The notes: a model not told the origin generated them from the sequence alone. A stretch of 64,000 nucleotides of DNA from Chania multitudinisentens RB-25 (GCF_000520015.2 NZ_CP007044.2:1612001-1676000); one strand, 5' to 3'; positions 52,870-62,400 are shown, numbered from the stretch's first letter. A program made the numbers and translations.

Positions 52870-54240
52870 TTAAAAAACACTCAGCAAATCGCTGAAAATC
52901 TGATTCCCGGTGGCGATGACCTTCAAATTGGCCTGATAGGACTGCATATAAATCTGTAAATTCATCGCTTCTTCGTCCTGGTTGACGGCGCTGAGGTTAT
53001 CCCGCTGGTTTTGTGCTTCCTCAAGGACTTTTACTGCCGCCTCCATTTCAATTTTATTCTGACGGCTGGTAATACCAATGCTTGATATAATTGACGCCGC
53101 CCCTTCACTCAGGCTCATATTGCCCAGCCCTGGAATAGTGATTTTCTGGTTTTTCAGTTCAATCAATTTTTCCAGGTTGCCACCGTTTCCGGGTTCATCA
53201 GCGGCGCTGGAGAGTGCCAGCTCATCGGGCGTAATGTCAGCCACCTTTAATATGCTGGTCGGATCGGTTGGATCGAAGATAAATAAAGGCTTGCCGATAT
53301 TGCCGTTGAGATCGTAACCCTGAGCCAACTGATTGTTAAACAATGTCGCTATCGCTTCTGCCATCCCCTGCACCGAGTCTTGCATCTGTTTGAGCGTCGT
53401 GGTTTCGTAATGGTACAGTGCGCTCATCTGGCTACCGGCCGCCGGGTTGAGTGAGAATTCACTGTTAGTGAACTTCAAATTCAACGTGGGATTGCCGTTG
53501 GCATCTCTGCCTGTCTTCATCGTTCCGGCGATTTTACCGCTGACCAGAGGTTGACCGCTCTCCAGCGAAACGGTGTATTTGCCGTCGTTGTCTTCCGTCA
53601 CCTTAACGCTGACCAACTGGTTCATATTCCTCACCAGTTCATCACGGGCGTCGCGCAGCGCGCTGGTATTACCACCATTGGCTTCCATGTCGGCAATTTT
53701 GCTGTTGTAGTCAGCAATGCCGGCACTTAAGGTATTTATCTGGTCAACGGTCGCATTGCGTTGGGTGTCGATTGACGCTTTCTGGCTATTGATAAAGCTA
53801 TTGACATTGTTGAAACGGGTCGCCAGTGCCCCGGCCTGATTGATTAACTGTTGGCGCAATGCCTGGGAGTCTGGTTGTTTGGAAAGCGCACTCAGCGCAC
53901 CGACGAACTCATCAAGGCCATTGCCCAGGCTGGTAGAATCTGTGCCAACCACCTTTTCCAGAGCGCTGATATACTGATCGAACATCGTGTGATATTGCGC
54001 TTTAGTGGTGGTTTGCCAAAGCTGGTTGACAAGATACTGATCGGAAATACGGCGAATCGAATCGACCTGTACGCCATTACCCGCGTTCAATCTGGCCTGG
54101 CCCATCGGCCCAATGGCGCTTTGTAATATGCCTTGTCGACTGTAGCCTGCCGTATCCTTGTTAGCGACATTCATTGACGTTACGTTCATGCCGATCTGTG
54201 CGGCCTGTAGCCCACTCCAGGCGATATTCATCATGTTCAT
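52870..54240 (-). CDS. lfgK: Lateral hook-filament junction protein LfgK (FlgK-type)
   Basis: 456 residues; AGGAG before the ATG. N-terminal rod/hook motif MMNIAWSGLQAAQIGMNVTSMNVANKDTAGYSRQ and C-terminal DEEAMNLQIYMQSYQANLKVI as in FlgK. Shorter than FlgK of E. coli (547 residues), consistent with the reduced lateral form. Confidence 0.93.
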   Translation of the reverse strand: MNMMNIAWSGLQAAQIGMNVTSMNVANKDTAGYSRQGILQSAIGPMGQARLNAGNGVQVDSIRRISDQYLVNQLWQTTTKAQYHTMFDQYISALEKVVGTDSTSLGNGLDEFVGALSALSKQPDSQALRQQLINQAGALATRFNNVNSFINSQKASIDTQRNATVDQINTLSAGIADYNSKIADMEANGGNTSALRDARDELVRNMNQLVSVKVTEDNDGKYTVSLESGQPLVSGKIAGTMKTGRDANGNPTLNLKFTNSEFSLNPAAGSQMSALYHYETTTLKQMQDSVQGMAEAIATLFNNQLAQGYDLNGNIGKPLFIFDPTDPTSILKVADITPDELALSSAADEPGNGGNLEKLIELKNQKITIPGLGNMSLSEGAASIISSIGITSRQNKIEMEAAVKVLEEAQNQRDNLSAVNQDEEAMNLQIYMQSYQANLKVIATGNQIFSDLLSVF

Positions 54241-54243
54241 GGC

Positions 54244-54636
54244 TTACTCCTGCCTGCGACTCATTACTGGGATAACGGGGGTTTTTAATTCTTGTACTCT
54301 TTCAGTTAAAGCGGCCACCCCGCGGGCTTCCTTAACCTCTTTTGGGGCAGGGGGGGAAAGTTGGTTAACAATCATTTGCGCAATACCGGTGGAACGCTGT
54401 GAAGCAAGCTTCACCGCGAGGCTATCATCGTAAAAATCACGCATGATGCGCTGCTGTTTGCTGTTAAAAGGAGAGTCTTCCCCCATAACATCTGCTGCTT
54501 TGCGCATTTGTGTCAGGATGGAACGAAGAAAAAGCGTTTCAAACTGCTCTGCTGCCTGCTCCAGATCTTGCGGTTTCACCTGCCCGGTGAAATCACCTGG
54601 TAGAACAGGGGATTGAGGTGTAATAGGGTTCATCAT
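54244..54636 (-). CDS. lfgJ: Lateral rod cap protein LfgJ, without muramidase domain
   Basis: 130 residues: only the rod-binding FlgJ N-domain (DLEQAAEQFETLFLRSILTQMRKAADV and SPFNSKQQRIMRDFYDDSLA). E. coli FlgJ is about 313 residues with a C-terminal glucosaminidase that opens the wall; that part is missing here. Another enzyme must do the task, possibly the NlpC/P60 protein at 40884. Confidence 0.9.
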   Translation of the reverse strand: MMNPITPQSPVLPGDFTGQVKPQDLEQAAEQFETLFLRSILTQMRKAADVMGEDSPFNSKQQRIMRDFYDDSLAVKLASQRSTGIAQMIVNQLSPPAPKEVKEARGVAALTERVQELKTPVIPVMSRRQE

Positions 54637-54645
54637 AATCGGCCC

Positions 54646-55737
54646 TTAAATGACGATCAGTTCTGCATCCAACGCGCCGGCTTCATGCAGCGCCTGCAAA
54701 ATGGCCATAGTGTCGTCCGGCGAAGCGCCGAGGCTATTGAGCGTACTGACCGTGCTGCGCAGGCTGGTGCCCGCAGGAACCGTCAGCATCTGTCCGTTGC
54801 TGTTTTCCACATCGATATCGCTTTGCGGTGTGACGACGGTGTTTCCGCCGCTAAGCGCATTAGGCTGGCTGACATTGGACGATTCACGCACGGTAACGGT
54901 CAGGTTGCCGTGGGAAACCGCCGCAGCACGGACTACAACACCATCGCCAATCACCACCGTTCCCGTGCGGGAGTTAAAGACCACGCGCGGCGGTTGCTTG
55001 CCGATACTGATGGGCAAATCCTCCAGCAGTGACATAAACGTCACGCGGTTTGCCGGGTTCAGCGGGGCGTTAACGGCGACATTGGTGGCACTTTGCGCCG
55101 TTGCCGTTCCGGCACCAAATTTATAATTCAGCGCCATAGCAATACTGTTGGCCGTTTTAAAACTGGAGCGCTTAAGATTCAGCATTACGACCGGATTGTC
55201 TTTGAAATCAGACGTAATCTCGCGTTCAACCGAAGCGCCATTTGGCACGCGCCCTACGGTAGGGGTGTTGATGGTGATGCTGGAACCGCTGTTTCCTTCA
55301 GCTTTAAAGCCCCCCACCACCACATTCCCTTGCGCCAGTGCATACACTTCCCCATCGGCGCCTCGCAGCTGCGTTAATAACAACGTACCGCCACGTAAAC
55401 TTTTGGCATCGCCAATCGAAGAAACGGTTATATCAATCGATTGCCCACGTGCATAACCCGCCGGCAGAGTAGCGCTGATCGCAACTGCGGCAACGTTCTT
55501 TACCTTCGGATCGATCTTGGCAGGCAACTGAACACCGAACTGGCGCAGCATATTGGTCATAGACTGGCTGGTGAATTTGACCTGGTTTTTATCGCCGGTA
55601 CCATCCAGCCCGACAACCAGGCTGTAGCCTACCAACTGATTGCCGCGGATCCCTTGGATATCCACCACGTCGCCCAACCGCTGCGCGTGTGCGACAAAGC
55701 TCAGTAGGCAAAGGATAAAGAGAGCCAGATTGCGCAT
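54646..55737 (-). CDS. lfgI: Lateral P-ring protein LfgI (FlgI-type)
   Basis: 363 residues from the ATG at 55737 (GGAG at 6-7 nt). Signal peptide (MRNLALFILCLLSFVAHA). FlgI signatures are RLGDVVDIQGIRGNQLVGYSL with VVGLDGTGDK, and a late GTSLRSTVSTLNSLGASPDDTM. Forms the periplasmic ring around the rod. Confidence 0.95.
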   Translation of the reverse strand: MRNLALFILCLLSFVAHAQRLGDVVDIQGIRGNQLVGYSLVVGLDGTGDKNQVKFTSQSMTNMLRQFGVQLPAKIDPKVKNVAAVAISATLPAGYARGQSIDITVSSIGDAKSLRGGTLLLTQLRGADGEVYALAQGNVVVGGFKAEGNSGSSITINTPTVGRVPNGASVEREITSDFKDNPVVMLNLKRSSFKTANSIAMALNYKFGAGTATAQSATNVAVNAPLNPANRVTFMSLLEDLPISIGKQPPRVVFNSRTGTVVIGDGVVVRAAAVSHGNLTVTVRESSNVSQPNALSGGNTVVTPQSDIDVENSNGQMLTVPAGTSLRSTVSTLNSLGASPDDTMAILQALHEAGALDAELIVI

Positions 55738-55748
55738 AATAAACTCCA

Positions 55749-56414
55749 TTAAATCGGGAACAGAGGATGGTTGAAGAAACGGGTCAACCAACCTGCGGCG
55801 TTGGCATCGCTCAGTGCGCCGCGTCCGGCATACGATATACGTGCATTGGCGATACGTTGCGATGAGACAGAATTGTCGCGCTCAATATCATCACTACGCA
55901 CCAGCCCGGTGACGCGCATATATTCGTCCCCCTGATTGAGGGTGAGCCATTTTTCACCACGCACGGCCAAGACGCCGTTCGGTAGAATTTTGTAGACGGC
56001 CACGGTAATCGCGCCCCGCAGGCTGTTTTGCTGCTGTGAAGTGGCATTGCCATTAAAGTTGCGATTACCGTCTACCGAACCGGAAAGCTTGTCGGTGGAA
56101 AGGCCAAACGCCTCAGGCATCCCAAGAGAAACATCATTCTTCTTACCGAAGTTGGTGCGTGCCTGTTTGCTGGCTTGAGTAGATTCATCGAGCTTGATGG
56201 TCAGAATGTCACCAATGCGATACGCACGGCGATCCTGCATTAAAGACCAGTTATAGCTGGTGTCATACACCCCTCCGCCGCTGATCACCGGTGGAGGCAT
56301 AATGATCTCGTTTGGTGGTGCAAAGGCGGCATCGTCTTTTTCCACCAGCAGTGCCGGGCTTTCACAGCCCGACAAAAACAGTGCCAATAAACTGATAACA
56401 AACTGTTTTTTCAT
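55749..56414 (-). CDS. lfgH: Lateral L-ring lipoprotein LfgH (FlgH-type)
   Basis: 221 residues from the ATG at 56414. Lipoprotein signal MKKQFVISLLALFLSGC with lipobox LSGC. FlgH domain with RAYRIGDILTIKLDESTQASKQA and PNGVLAVRGEKWLTLNQGDE. Outer membrane ring; 26 bp after lfgG. Confidence 0.94.
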   Translation of the reverse strand: MKKQFVISLLALFLSGCESPALLVEKDDAAFAPPNEIIMPPPVISGGGVYDTSYNWSLMQDRRAYRIGDILTIKLDESTQASKQARTNFGKKNDVSLGMPEAFGLSTDKLSGSVDGNRNFNGNATSQQQNSLRGAITVAVYKILPNGVLAVRGEKWLTLNQGDEYMRVTGLVRSDDIERDNSVSSQRIANARISYAGRGALSDANAAGWLTRFFNHPLFPI

Positions 56415-56440
56415 CTTTTCTTCACTTTGGTTACCCGCTG

Positions 56441-57226
56441 TTACATCGACTGAGTGACAAATTTCCACATGTCATCAGCAGCAGAAGCCATCTTGGCGTT
56501 CATCTCGTGAGCGCGCTGGACAGTGAGCATCTCAACCATCTCTTCCAACACGTTGACGTTCGACCCTTCAAGAGCCCCTTGATGCAACTGGCCGAAGGCG
56601 CCTTCACCGGCGACACCTTCGACCGCCTCGCCACTGGCTGCGGTTTCGCGATACAGATTGCTGCCATAGGCTTCCAGGCCAGCCGGATTGACGAAATTCA
56701 CCAGTGTGAGCTGGCCCAGTTCAACCGGATCCGTTTCTCCTGCCACGGTTGCGGTGATAGTACCGTCCGTGCCAATGGTCAGGTCTTTGATGTTATCCGG
56801 CAGTTCAATCTGCGGCATCAGCGGCAACCCTTCCGCGTTAGTCAAAGTACCTTCTGCATTTTTCTGAAAGTTGCCGGCACGGGTGTAGGCAATGTCACCG
56901 TCAGGCGTTTCTACCTGAAAGAATCCTTGGCCGGTAATTGCTACATCCAGGGTTTGTTGCGTGTTGACGATATTGCCGACCGTGAACTCTTTCTGCGTAC
57001 CAACAATTTTTACCCCGGTGCCGTACTGAATACCCGTTGGTGAAATATTGTTCTGATTGAGCAGGCTGCCAGGAGCTCGCTGATTCATGTAAAACAGATC
57101 GGAGAACATTGCCCGATCGCGCTTGAAGCTTGTTGTATTAACGTTTGCCAGGTTGTTGGCGATGGTGCTCATTTTGGCGTCTTGGGCTGCAAGACCGGTT
57201 TTACTTATCCATAAAGCGGCGCTCAT
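56441..57226 (-). CDS. lfgG: Lateral distal rod protein LfgG (FlgG-type)
   Basis: 261 residues. FlgG N-terminus (AALWISKTGLAAQDAKMSTIANNLANVNTTSFKRDRAMF) with the NLANVNT rod motif, and the C-terminal EMVEMLTVQRAHEMNAKM. Length equals FlgG of E. coli. Confidence 0.95.
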   Translation of the reverse strand: MSAALWISKTGLAAQDAKMSTIANNLANVNTTSFKRDRAMFSDLFYMNQRAPGSLLNQNNISPTGIQYGTGVKIVGTQKEFTVGNIVNTQQTLDVAITGQGFFQVETPDGDIAYTRAGNFQKNAEGTLTNAEGLPLMPQIELPDNIKDLTIGTDGTITATVAGETDPVELGQLTLVNFVNPAGLEAYGSNLYRETAASGEAVEGVAGEGAFGQLHQGALEGSNVNVLEEMVEMLTVQRAHEMNAKMASAADDMWKFVTQSM

Positions 57227-57246
57227 TCTTTTCGCTCTCTCTACTA

Positions 57247-57978
57247 TTAAGAAACATGAAGCAGGCGATTGCCGGTGGTAGCCAGTTCTTCCGCTTTTTT
57301 CATCATTTGGATTTGAGCCTCAAAACTACGACTAATATTGAGACTGGAAACCATTTCATTAATGGCTGATACGTTAGCCATTTCCAGATGACCGGTAGCT
57401 ACCACGACATCTTCATTGCGTGGATTCACGGCAGCATTCGTCACCAGGAAACCTTCGGCGTTTTTGTTTAACTCGTTTGCAGGAATATCGACCAACTTGA
57501 TGCGATCCACATCCATAGGTGCCGCGATATTTCCATCATCCGGTACGATGGCGATGATGCCATCTGTACCAATGCTGATAGAGGAAAATGGCGGCAGCAC
57601 GATGGGGCCGTTATCCCCAATCAATGGCGCGCCATTGACGGTAAGCGCCCCTTCGGCATCAATGTCAATCTGCCCGTTACGGGTATAAACCTCGCGGCCG
57701 CCGCTGGTCAGGGCTATCAGCCCTGAACCTTTGATTGCGATATCAAGATTTTTTCCGGTTTCAGTGATCGCTCCCGGGGCCATATCAACCCCGCTGGGCA
57801 GTACCTGGGTCATAAAACGCGAGGCATAGCCAGAACCGTTAAGAGCTTGTGACAGCGCTTGATCTAAATCGCCGCGAAAGCCCTGCGTATTGACGTTCGC
57901 CAGGTTATTGGCATGAACCTGTTGCTGCGACAGGCTGCGGGTTGCTCCGCTCATCGCGGTAAAAATTAAACGATCCAT
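57247..57978 (-). CDS. lfgF: Lateral proximal rod protein LfgF (FlgF-type)
   Basis: 243 residues; start overlaps the lfgE stop by one base (TAATG). NNLANVNTQGFRGDLDQALSQ near residue 24 and the C-terminal MVSSLNISRSFEAQIQMMKKAEEL are FlgF rod motifs. Confidence 0.94.
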   Translation of the reverse strand: MDRLIFTAMSGATRSLSQQQVHANNLANVNTQGFRGDLDQALSQALNGSGYASRFMTQVLPSGVDMAPGAITETGKNLDIAIKGSGLIALTSGGREVYTRNGQIDIDAEGALTVNGAPLIGDNGPIVLPPFSSISIGTDGIIAIVPDDGNIAAPMDVDRIKLVDIPANELNKNAEGFLVTNAAVNPRNEDVVVATGHLEMANVSAINEMVSSLNISRSFEAQIQMMKKAEELATTGNRLLHVS

Positions 57979-59168
57979 TACACCGCCTGTAAAAGTGCAC
58001 TGGTCATGTTGTCGTTAGTGCTGATGACTTTCGTGTTAGCCTGATAGTTACGCTGGAACTCCATCAGAGAGACAAGTTCCAAGGTTAAATCAACGTTCGA
58101 GCCTTCGGTTGACCCCGATTTGATGGAACCCAACAGGCCAGAGCCGGCAACGCCTATCAGTGGGGCTCCTGATTTTGAGGTTTGTGCCCACGTGGTGCCA
58201 TTCTGTGAGGAGAGGCCGTTCGGGTTTTCAAAGCTGGCGAGGACGACCTGTCCTTGCAGCAGGCGTTCTCCGTTAGAGAAAGTGGCGTAAATACTGCCAT
58301 CTTCTTCTATGGCTACACCGGTGCGTTTGCCCGATTCATAACCGTTACCTTTGCTCCTGCTCACCGCAAAATCGGAGCCGTACTGTGTGGTGCCGGTGTA
58401 GTCCAGCGCGATATTGAGTTTATCAGCCCCTGGAACGTCGGCGGTCAACGCGATCGGAGCGAGCGGCGTTTTCAGCACGCCCTGTGTCGTAAACTCCATC
58501 TTTTGGGGGGTATCTGCGATCTTGGCATTATCAAGGTAGTAGTGCACTTCCCAGGTGTTATCGTCGGTTTTGACGAAATATTGACTCAGCGTATGCTCGC
58601 GTCCAAGCGAGTCGTAAACCTGGGTGGTGTAGGTGTGGTTGTAGGTGTCGCTATTGCTTGGGTCAAACGGATCAATGGTAGGCACTGTTTCGTTGGCATT
58701 CAGGTTTGCCGTAAAGTCGAGGGTGCTCGTCGCTTTTGCCGGAATGGTACCGCTGCTGATGGTCAGGTTGCCAACCGTACCTATCTGTAGCGCGCCGTTG
58801 GCACCAACGGGGTAGCCCTGCACATACATACCGAGGTTATTGATAAGATTGCCCGCTGCATCGGTATTGAAATAACCTGCACGAGTGTAGGCGGTATTAC
58901 CTGCATCATCGCGCACCACAAAAAAACCGTTGCCGCTAATGGCCATGTCAAGACTATTGGCAGAAGCGGTAATAGCACCTTGCCTGCTAATACTCTGGGT
59001 TATTCCTGTTACGCCGACACCCAGCGGTTGTTTTTCTGCATACATTGACGCGAGTTCAGCACGCATGGACTTATAGCCCGTCGTATTGACGTTAGCAATG
59101 TTATTGGAGACAGCGGTCAGTTGCTCAGTGATAGCGTTAAGACCCGATCTTGCGATATTAAAACTCAT
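57978..59168 (-). CDS. lfgE: Lateral hook protein LfgE (FlgE-type)
   Basis: 396 residues, GGGAAG before the ATG. Hook motif NNIANVNTTGYKSMRAELASM and C-terminal ELVSLMEFQRNYQANTKVIS. Forms the universal joint of the lateral flagellum; capped during assembly by LfgD. Confidence 0.95.
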   Translation of the reverse strand: MSFNIARSGLNAITEQLTAVSNNIANVNTTGYKSMRAELASMYAEKQPLGVGVTGITQSISRQGAITASANSLDMAISGNGFFVVRDDAGNTAYTRAGYFNTDAAGNLINNLGMYVQGYPVGANGALQIGTVGNLTISSGTIPAKATSTLDFTANLNANETVPTIDPFDPSNSDTYNHTYTTQVYDSLGREHTLSQYFVKTDDNTWEVHYYLDNAKIADTPQKMEFTTQGVLKTPLAPIALTADVPGADKLNIALDYTGTTQYGSDFAVSRSKGNGYESGKRTGVAIEEDGSIYATFSNGERLLQGQVVLASFENPNGLSSQNGTTWAQTSKSGAPLIGVAGSGLLGSIKSGSTEGSNVDLTLELVSLMEFQRNYQANTKVISTNDNMTSALLQAV

Positions 59169-59202
59169 GCTTTCTTCCCGTGGTTAAGAGCCGTTATTTG
59201 GA

Positions 59203-59886
59203 TCAGGCATATTTTTTGGAGGCGCTGTAGCCGCCAAATTGTGTGATGTAGTTGTAGGCCACGTCACCGATGCCGGCGATATTCAACTGCGTTGGGCTGC
59301 CATCAAGCGGTATGCGCACATTAGTGACCATGCCGCCCACTTCGACAGGCACCTTGTCTTCACCGGTATCCGTCACAACGCTGATGGTGTACTTTCCTTC
59401 GCTGAGCCCCAGTTCCTGCGGATCGATATTGAAATCCACTTGACCGGCTTCTTGTTTCCCCAGCTCGATTTTGTGTTCAGTGCCTGCGGCATCTTTCACA
59501 ATCACGGTCACGGTATTGGCTGCGTGATCGAGCGTCAGGCGGCCCTGCACGTTAGTTTTGCCATCGCTCTGGATGCTGTCGCTCCTGACCATCACATGTT
59601 GGTTGACCAAATTGCCGGTTGTGAGGGTTTGCAGGTTGTCCATCAGCACCGTGTTGCTTCTCATCAGGTCGGCCATGTTTTCAATTGAGCTCACCTGCGT
59701 TAGCTGCGCTAACTGGCTGACGTATTCCGTACCATTGGTAGGGTTTAAAGGGTCTTGATTCTGAATTTGCGCCACCAGCAACTGCATAAACATATTGTTC
59801 ATGCCGCCTGCGGCACTGCCGTTTGCCACCGGGGCAGAATCGTTAGCGTTGGTGGTTGATGCCGATGACGCTCTGTCTACGTTCAT
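59203..59886 (-). CDS. lfgD: Lateral hook cap protein LfgD (FlgD-type)
   Basis: 227 residues. FlgD N-terminal motif MNNMFMQLLVAQIQNQDPLNPTNGTEYVSQLAQLTQVSSIENM is clear; FlgD Ig-like domain follows. Scaffold for hook assembly. Confidence 0.94.
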   Translation of the reverse strand: MNVDRASSASTTNANDSAPVANGSAAGGMNNMFMQLLVAQIQNQDPLNPTNGTEYVSQLAQLTQVSSIENMADLMRSNTVLMDNLQTLTTGNLVNQHVMVRSDSIQSDGKTNVQGRLTLDHAANTVTVIVKDAAGTEHKIELGKQEAGQVDFNIDPQELGLSEGKYTISVVTDTGEDKVPVEVGGMVTNVRIPLDGSPTQLNIAGIGDVAYNYITQFGGYSASKKYA

Positions 59887-59891
59887 GCTTA

Positions 59892-60314
59892 CTATTCTCC
59901 AAGGCGCAGCAGGCTTTGCTGCATGCTTTTGACATTGTTAAGGATTTCCACATTGGTTTCGAAATTGCGCGATGCCGACATCATGTCCGCCATTTCCTCA
60001 ACCACGTTGATGTCCGGGTAATAGACATAACCGCGTGCGTTAGCTAAAGGGCTGCGTGGTTCGTAACGCTCTACAGCGTTGCCTGTTTCGACGACATCCA
60101 AAACCTGGACGCGAGCACCGGTTAATGCGCCGTAATCCATCAATTCGTCGTTTTTAAGTACCGCGGCAAACACCGGGCGGCGGGCCTTATAGACGGCCTC
60201 CTCGCTGACGGTCCCGGTTTCCGCGTTCGCAAGATTACTGGCGATGGTATTGAGGCGGATGGTTTGCGCCGTCATTGCCGATCCGGAGATGTGGTAAATA
60301 TCGGAAAAAGCCAT
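59892..60314 (-). CDS. lfgC: Lateral proximal rod protein LfgC (FlgC-type)
   Basis: 140 residues: SAMTAQTIRLNTIASNLANAETGTVS and a C-terminal MADMMSASRNFETNVEILNNVKSM. The FlgC signature is intact and length is normal. Confidence 0.94.
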   Translation of the reverse strand: MAFSDIYHISGSAMTAQTIRLNTIASNLANAETGTVSEEAVYKARRPVFAAVLKNDELMDYGALTGARVQVLDVVETGNAVERYEPRSPLANARGYVYYPDINVVEEMADMMSASRNFETNVEILNNVKSMQQSLLRLGE

Positions 60315-60335
60315 TTTTTATCGTTACCTGTCCTG

Positions 60336-60686
60336 TTATTTCCCTTCGATAGCCTGTTTCAGCCCCGTGAATTTCATGTTCAAAAATGCAAGACTCGTTT
60401 GGTAGTCTTGTGCGTTTTTGGTGAATTCCACCTGCTCAACGTTCAGCGCAACGGTGTTGCCATCTGATGAAGGTTGATAAGGCACCCGATACATCTCTTG
60501 CGGCCTTGATGAGGTGGAAAATTGCCATTGCGAGTGTTGCATCTCTGCGGCAAAGTCAATATCTTTAGCCTGGAAATGGGGTGTATCGACATTTGCCAGA
60601 TTGGCTGAAAGCAGCTCTGCTCGGGAAAGTCGAAGCGCTAACGCCTGTGGATGCACACCCAATGCTTTGTCAAAACTAAAACCCAT
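60336..60686 (-). CDS. lfgB: Lateral proximal rod protein LfgB (FlgB-type)
   Basis: 116 residues: ALALRLSRAELLSANLANVDTPHFQAKDIDF and a C-terminal EFTKNAQDYQTSLAFLNMKF. First gene of the lfgB-L-lafW operon; a sigma-54 element lies 63-77 bp upstream. Confidence 0.93.
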   Translation of the reverse strand: MGFSFDKALGVHPQALALRLSRAELLSANLANVDTPHFQAKDIDFAAEMQHSQWQFSTSSRPQEMYRVPYQPSSDGNTVALNVEQVEFTKNAQDYQTSLAFLNMKFTGLKQAIEGK

Positions 60687-60748
60687 AATTACTTCCTTAA
60701 TGATGCAAAAACCTGTGATGAATTTGCTTTACGAAGCATTCACCCATA

Positions 60749-60763
60749 GCAATTACCATGCCA
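60749..60763 (-). promoter_or_regulatory. Sigma-54 promoter upstream of lfgB
   Basis: On the minus strand TGGCATGGTAATTGC, matching TGGCAY-N5-TTGC with correct -24/-12 spacing. It overlaps the start of lfgA on the other strand. Suggests LafK-type control of the lfgB operon. Confidence 0.8.
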
Positions 60764-61573
60764 GGTTTTAATATCATGAAATTAAACAGTTTTTATCAAG
60801 ACAGCGTTCGTAAGGTGAAACAATATTTCCGCCTTGCGGTTTTTGTTTTCCCCCTGTTGCTGACCACCGGCTTTTGCAGCCAAATCTTTACCGCCGCGGC
60901 CACAGAAGAGAGTGCCCGCAAGCAGATTTATGCTGCTGTGCACAACCAGGCCGCCGAGATGATTCGTCACGAAGGAAAGCGCCGGAACTGGCGTGATTAC
61001 CAGGCGAAAATCAATATTTTTATCCCTGCTGAAGCCTCCGGTTTTGCCGCCTGTGGTAAAACGCCGGTCGCTTCGCTGCCGGGGGGCGATCGCGTCGATC
61101 TGCATCGGCTGCGTTTTGATGTGCATTGTGGTGATGGCCAGGGTTGGGATGTGGTGGTTGCGGTGAAACCAGATATCTATCTTCCCGTGCTGGTTGCCCG
61201 TAAAACGCTGGATCGTGGTCATGTCATTACTGCCGACAACGTGATGTTGAAGAAGTACAACATCACCAATACTCGTGGGGAGTACGTCACACAGTTGCAA
61301 GACGTTGTCGGACTGACCGTAAAACGACGGGCCCGGGCGATGCAGCCCATTGCGTTAAGCCAGTTGGAGTCGCCTGTTTTGGTGGAGCGTGGTCAGTTGG
61401 TGGTGATGATGGCCGAGCAAAACGGCGTTCAGGCACAGACCATGGGGGAGGCACTGAAAAAGGGCCGCAAGGGGGAAATGATTAAAGTTAAAAATGAAAG
61501 TAGCAAACGGATTGTCAGTGCTATTGTCAGCGGCAGGGGGGTTGTCCAAATGGTGCAGACCTCTGAAGAGTAA
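60758..61573 (+). CDS. lfgA: Lateral P-ring assembly chaperone LfgA (FlgA-type)
   Basis: About 265-271 residues; the ATG at 60776 (AGG 10 nt upstream) or 60758 may be used. Signal-anchor QYFRLAVFVFPLLLTTGFC. The C-terminal SAF domain of FlgA: VLVARKTLDRGHVITADNVMLKK, then VVGLTVKRRARAMQPIALSQL, QLVVMMAEQNGVQAQTMGEALKKG. Periplasmic chaperone of LfgI. Opposite strand from the lfgB operon. Confidence 0.93.
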   Translation: MPGFNIMKLNSFYQDSVRKVKQYFRLAVFVFPLLLTTGFCSQIFTAAATEESARKQIYAAVHNQAAEMIRHEGKRRNWRDYQAKINIFIPAEASGFAACGKTPVASLPGGDRVDLHRLRFDVHCGDGQGWDVVVAVKPDIYLPVLVARKTLDRGHVITADNVMLKKYNITNTRGEYVTQLQDVVGLTVKRRARAMQPIALSQLESPVLVERGQLVVMMAEQNGVQAQTMGEALKKGRKGEMIKVKNESSKRIVSAIVSGRGVVQMVQTSEE

Positions 61574-61668
61574 AACCGTACTTTGATCGCTTAAGTTTTT
61601 GGGTAATAGAACCGCTTTTGAGGTGTTGGGAGGTAGCATTTTTTCCGTCGCGATATCCTCCCAAGTTG

Positions 61669-61676
61669 CCCGATAA
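61669..61676 (+). promoter_or_regulatory. Sigma-28-like -10 upstream of lfgM
   Basis: GCCCGATAA at 61668-61676 resembles GCCGATAA; no good -35 (TAAA) is visible at the right distance. Late, sigma-28-dependent transcription of flgM is usual. Confidence 0.4.
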
Positions 61677-61690
61677 AAAAAGGATTAACG

Positions 61691-61960
61691 ATGAAAATTA
61701 CTGGGTCTCAGTTTAACCAGACCAGAGAAATCGATAAAACCAGTTCCACCAAACGAAGCATTGCGCCTGATGAAGAACTGCGTGTGGAGCGTATTACAAG
61801 GATGGAGCAAGTGCTGAGCAATGCGCAGGCAACGCTTGCGGCGATGCCTGAAGTTGACACCGAACAGGTCGAAAAAATGAAAAAAGCTATTGCTCACGGT
61901 GAAATCGGCTTGGATGCCCATGCGTTGACGAAGGCAATACGCCAATTTTTTCTGAGGTAA
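61691..61960 (+). CDS. lfgM: Lateral anti-sigma-28 factor LfgM (FlgM-type)
   Basis: 89 residues: disordered N-half, C-terminal FlgM helices with VERITRMEQVLSNAQATLAAMPEVDTEQVEKMKKAIAHGEI and the ALTKAIRQFFLR end. Binds LafS until exported. AAGGAT precedes the ATG; two bases separate it from lfgN. Confidence 0.9.
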   Translation: MKITGSQFNQTREIDKTSSTKRSIAPDEELRVERITRMEQVLSNAQATLAAMPEVDTEQVEKMKKAIAHGEIGLDAHALTKAIRQFFLR

Positions 61961-61962
61961 CC

Positions 61963-62400
61963 ATGAGCAACGCAGCTCAATGTGTAAAGACGCTGATTGA
62001 AGGGCTGATCAAAGACCGTCAGCATTATATTGCTCTCAATTCTCTGCTTCAGCGGCAGCGAAACCATATTATTGCTCGCGCTGCGGCAGAATTGGATGAA
62101 GTGAACAGGCAGATTATGGTGATTTATCAAGAGCTGACACAGCATAGCCAACAGCGTTATCGCCTGCTGGAAACACTCGGCATTCCCGTCAGTTCGCAGG
62201 GCGTACAAAGGTTGATAACCCGTCTGCCCGATACTCACCGAAGTGCGGTTGCCACACTTTGGCAGGATTTACAGAAACAGGCGACATCTTGCCATACCGC
62301 CAATGAATACAACGGGAGGCTGATGAATATGCAGGAAAGCATTCTGACCAATATCATTAACGCCGGTGAACCTGAAAACTGGCTCTACCAGCAAGTCTGA
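61963..62400 (+). CDS. lfgN: Lateral flagellar export chaperone LfgN (FlgN-type)
   Basis: 145 residues, all-helical: VKTLIEGLIKDRQHYIALNSLLQRQRNHII and the C-terminal QEQ..NEYNGRLMNMQESILTNI region agree with FlgN. Chaperone of LfgK and LfgL. Confidence 0.88.
   Translation: MSNAAQCVKTLIEGLIKDRQHYIALNSLLQRQRNHIIARAAAELDEVNRQIMVIYQELTQHSQQRYRLLETLGIPVSSQGVQRLITRLPDTHRSAVATLWQDLQKQATSCHTANEYNGRLMNMQESILTNIINAGEPENWLYQQV

Noticed and set aside
60700..60757. Sigma-54 promoter for lfgA on the plus strand
   Set aside because: CTGTGATGAATTTGCT has the wrong spacing and lacks the GG at -24.
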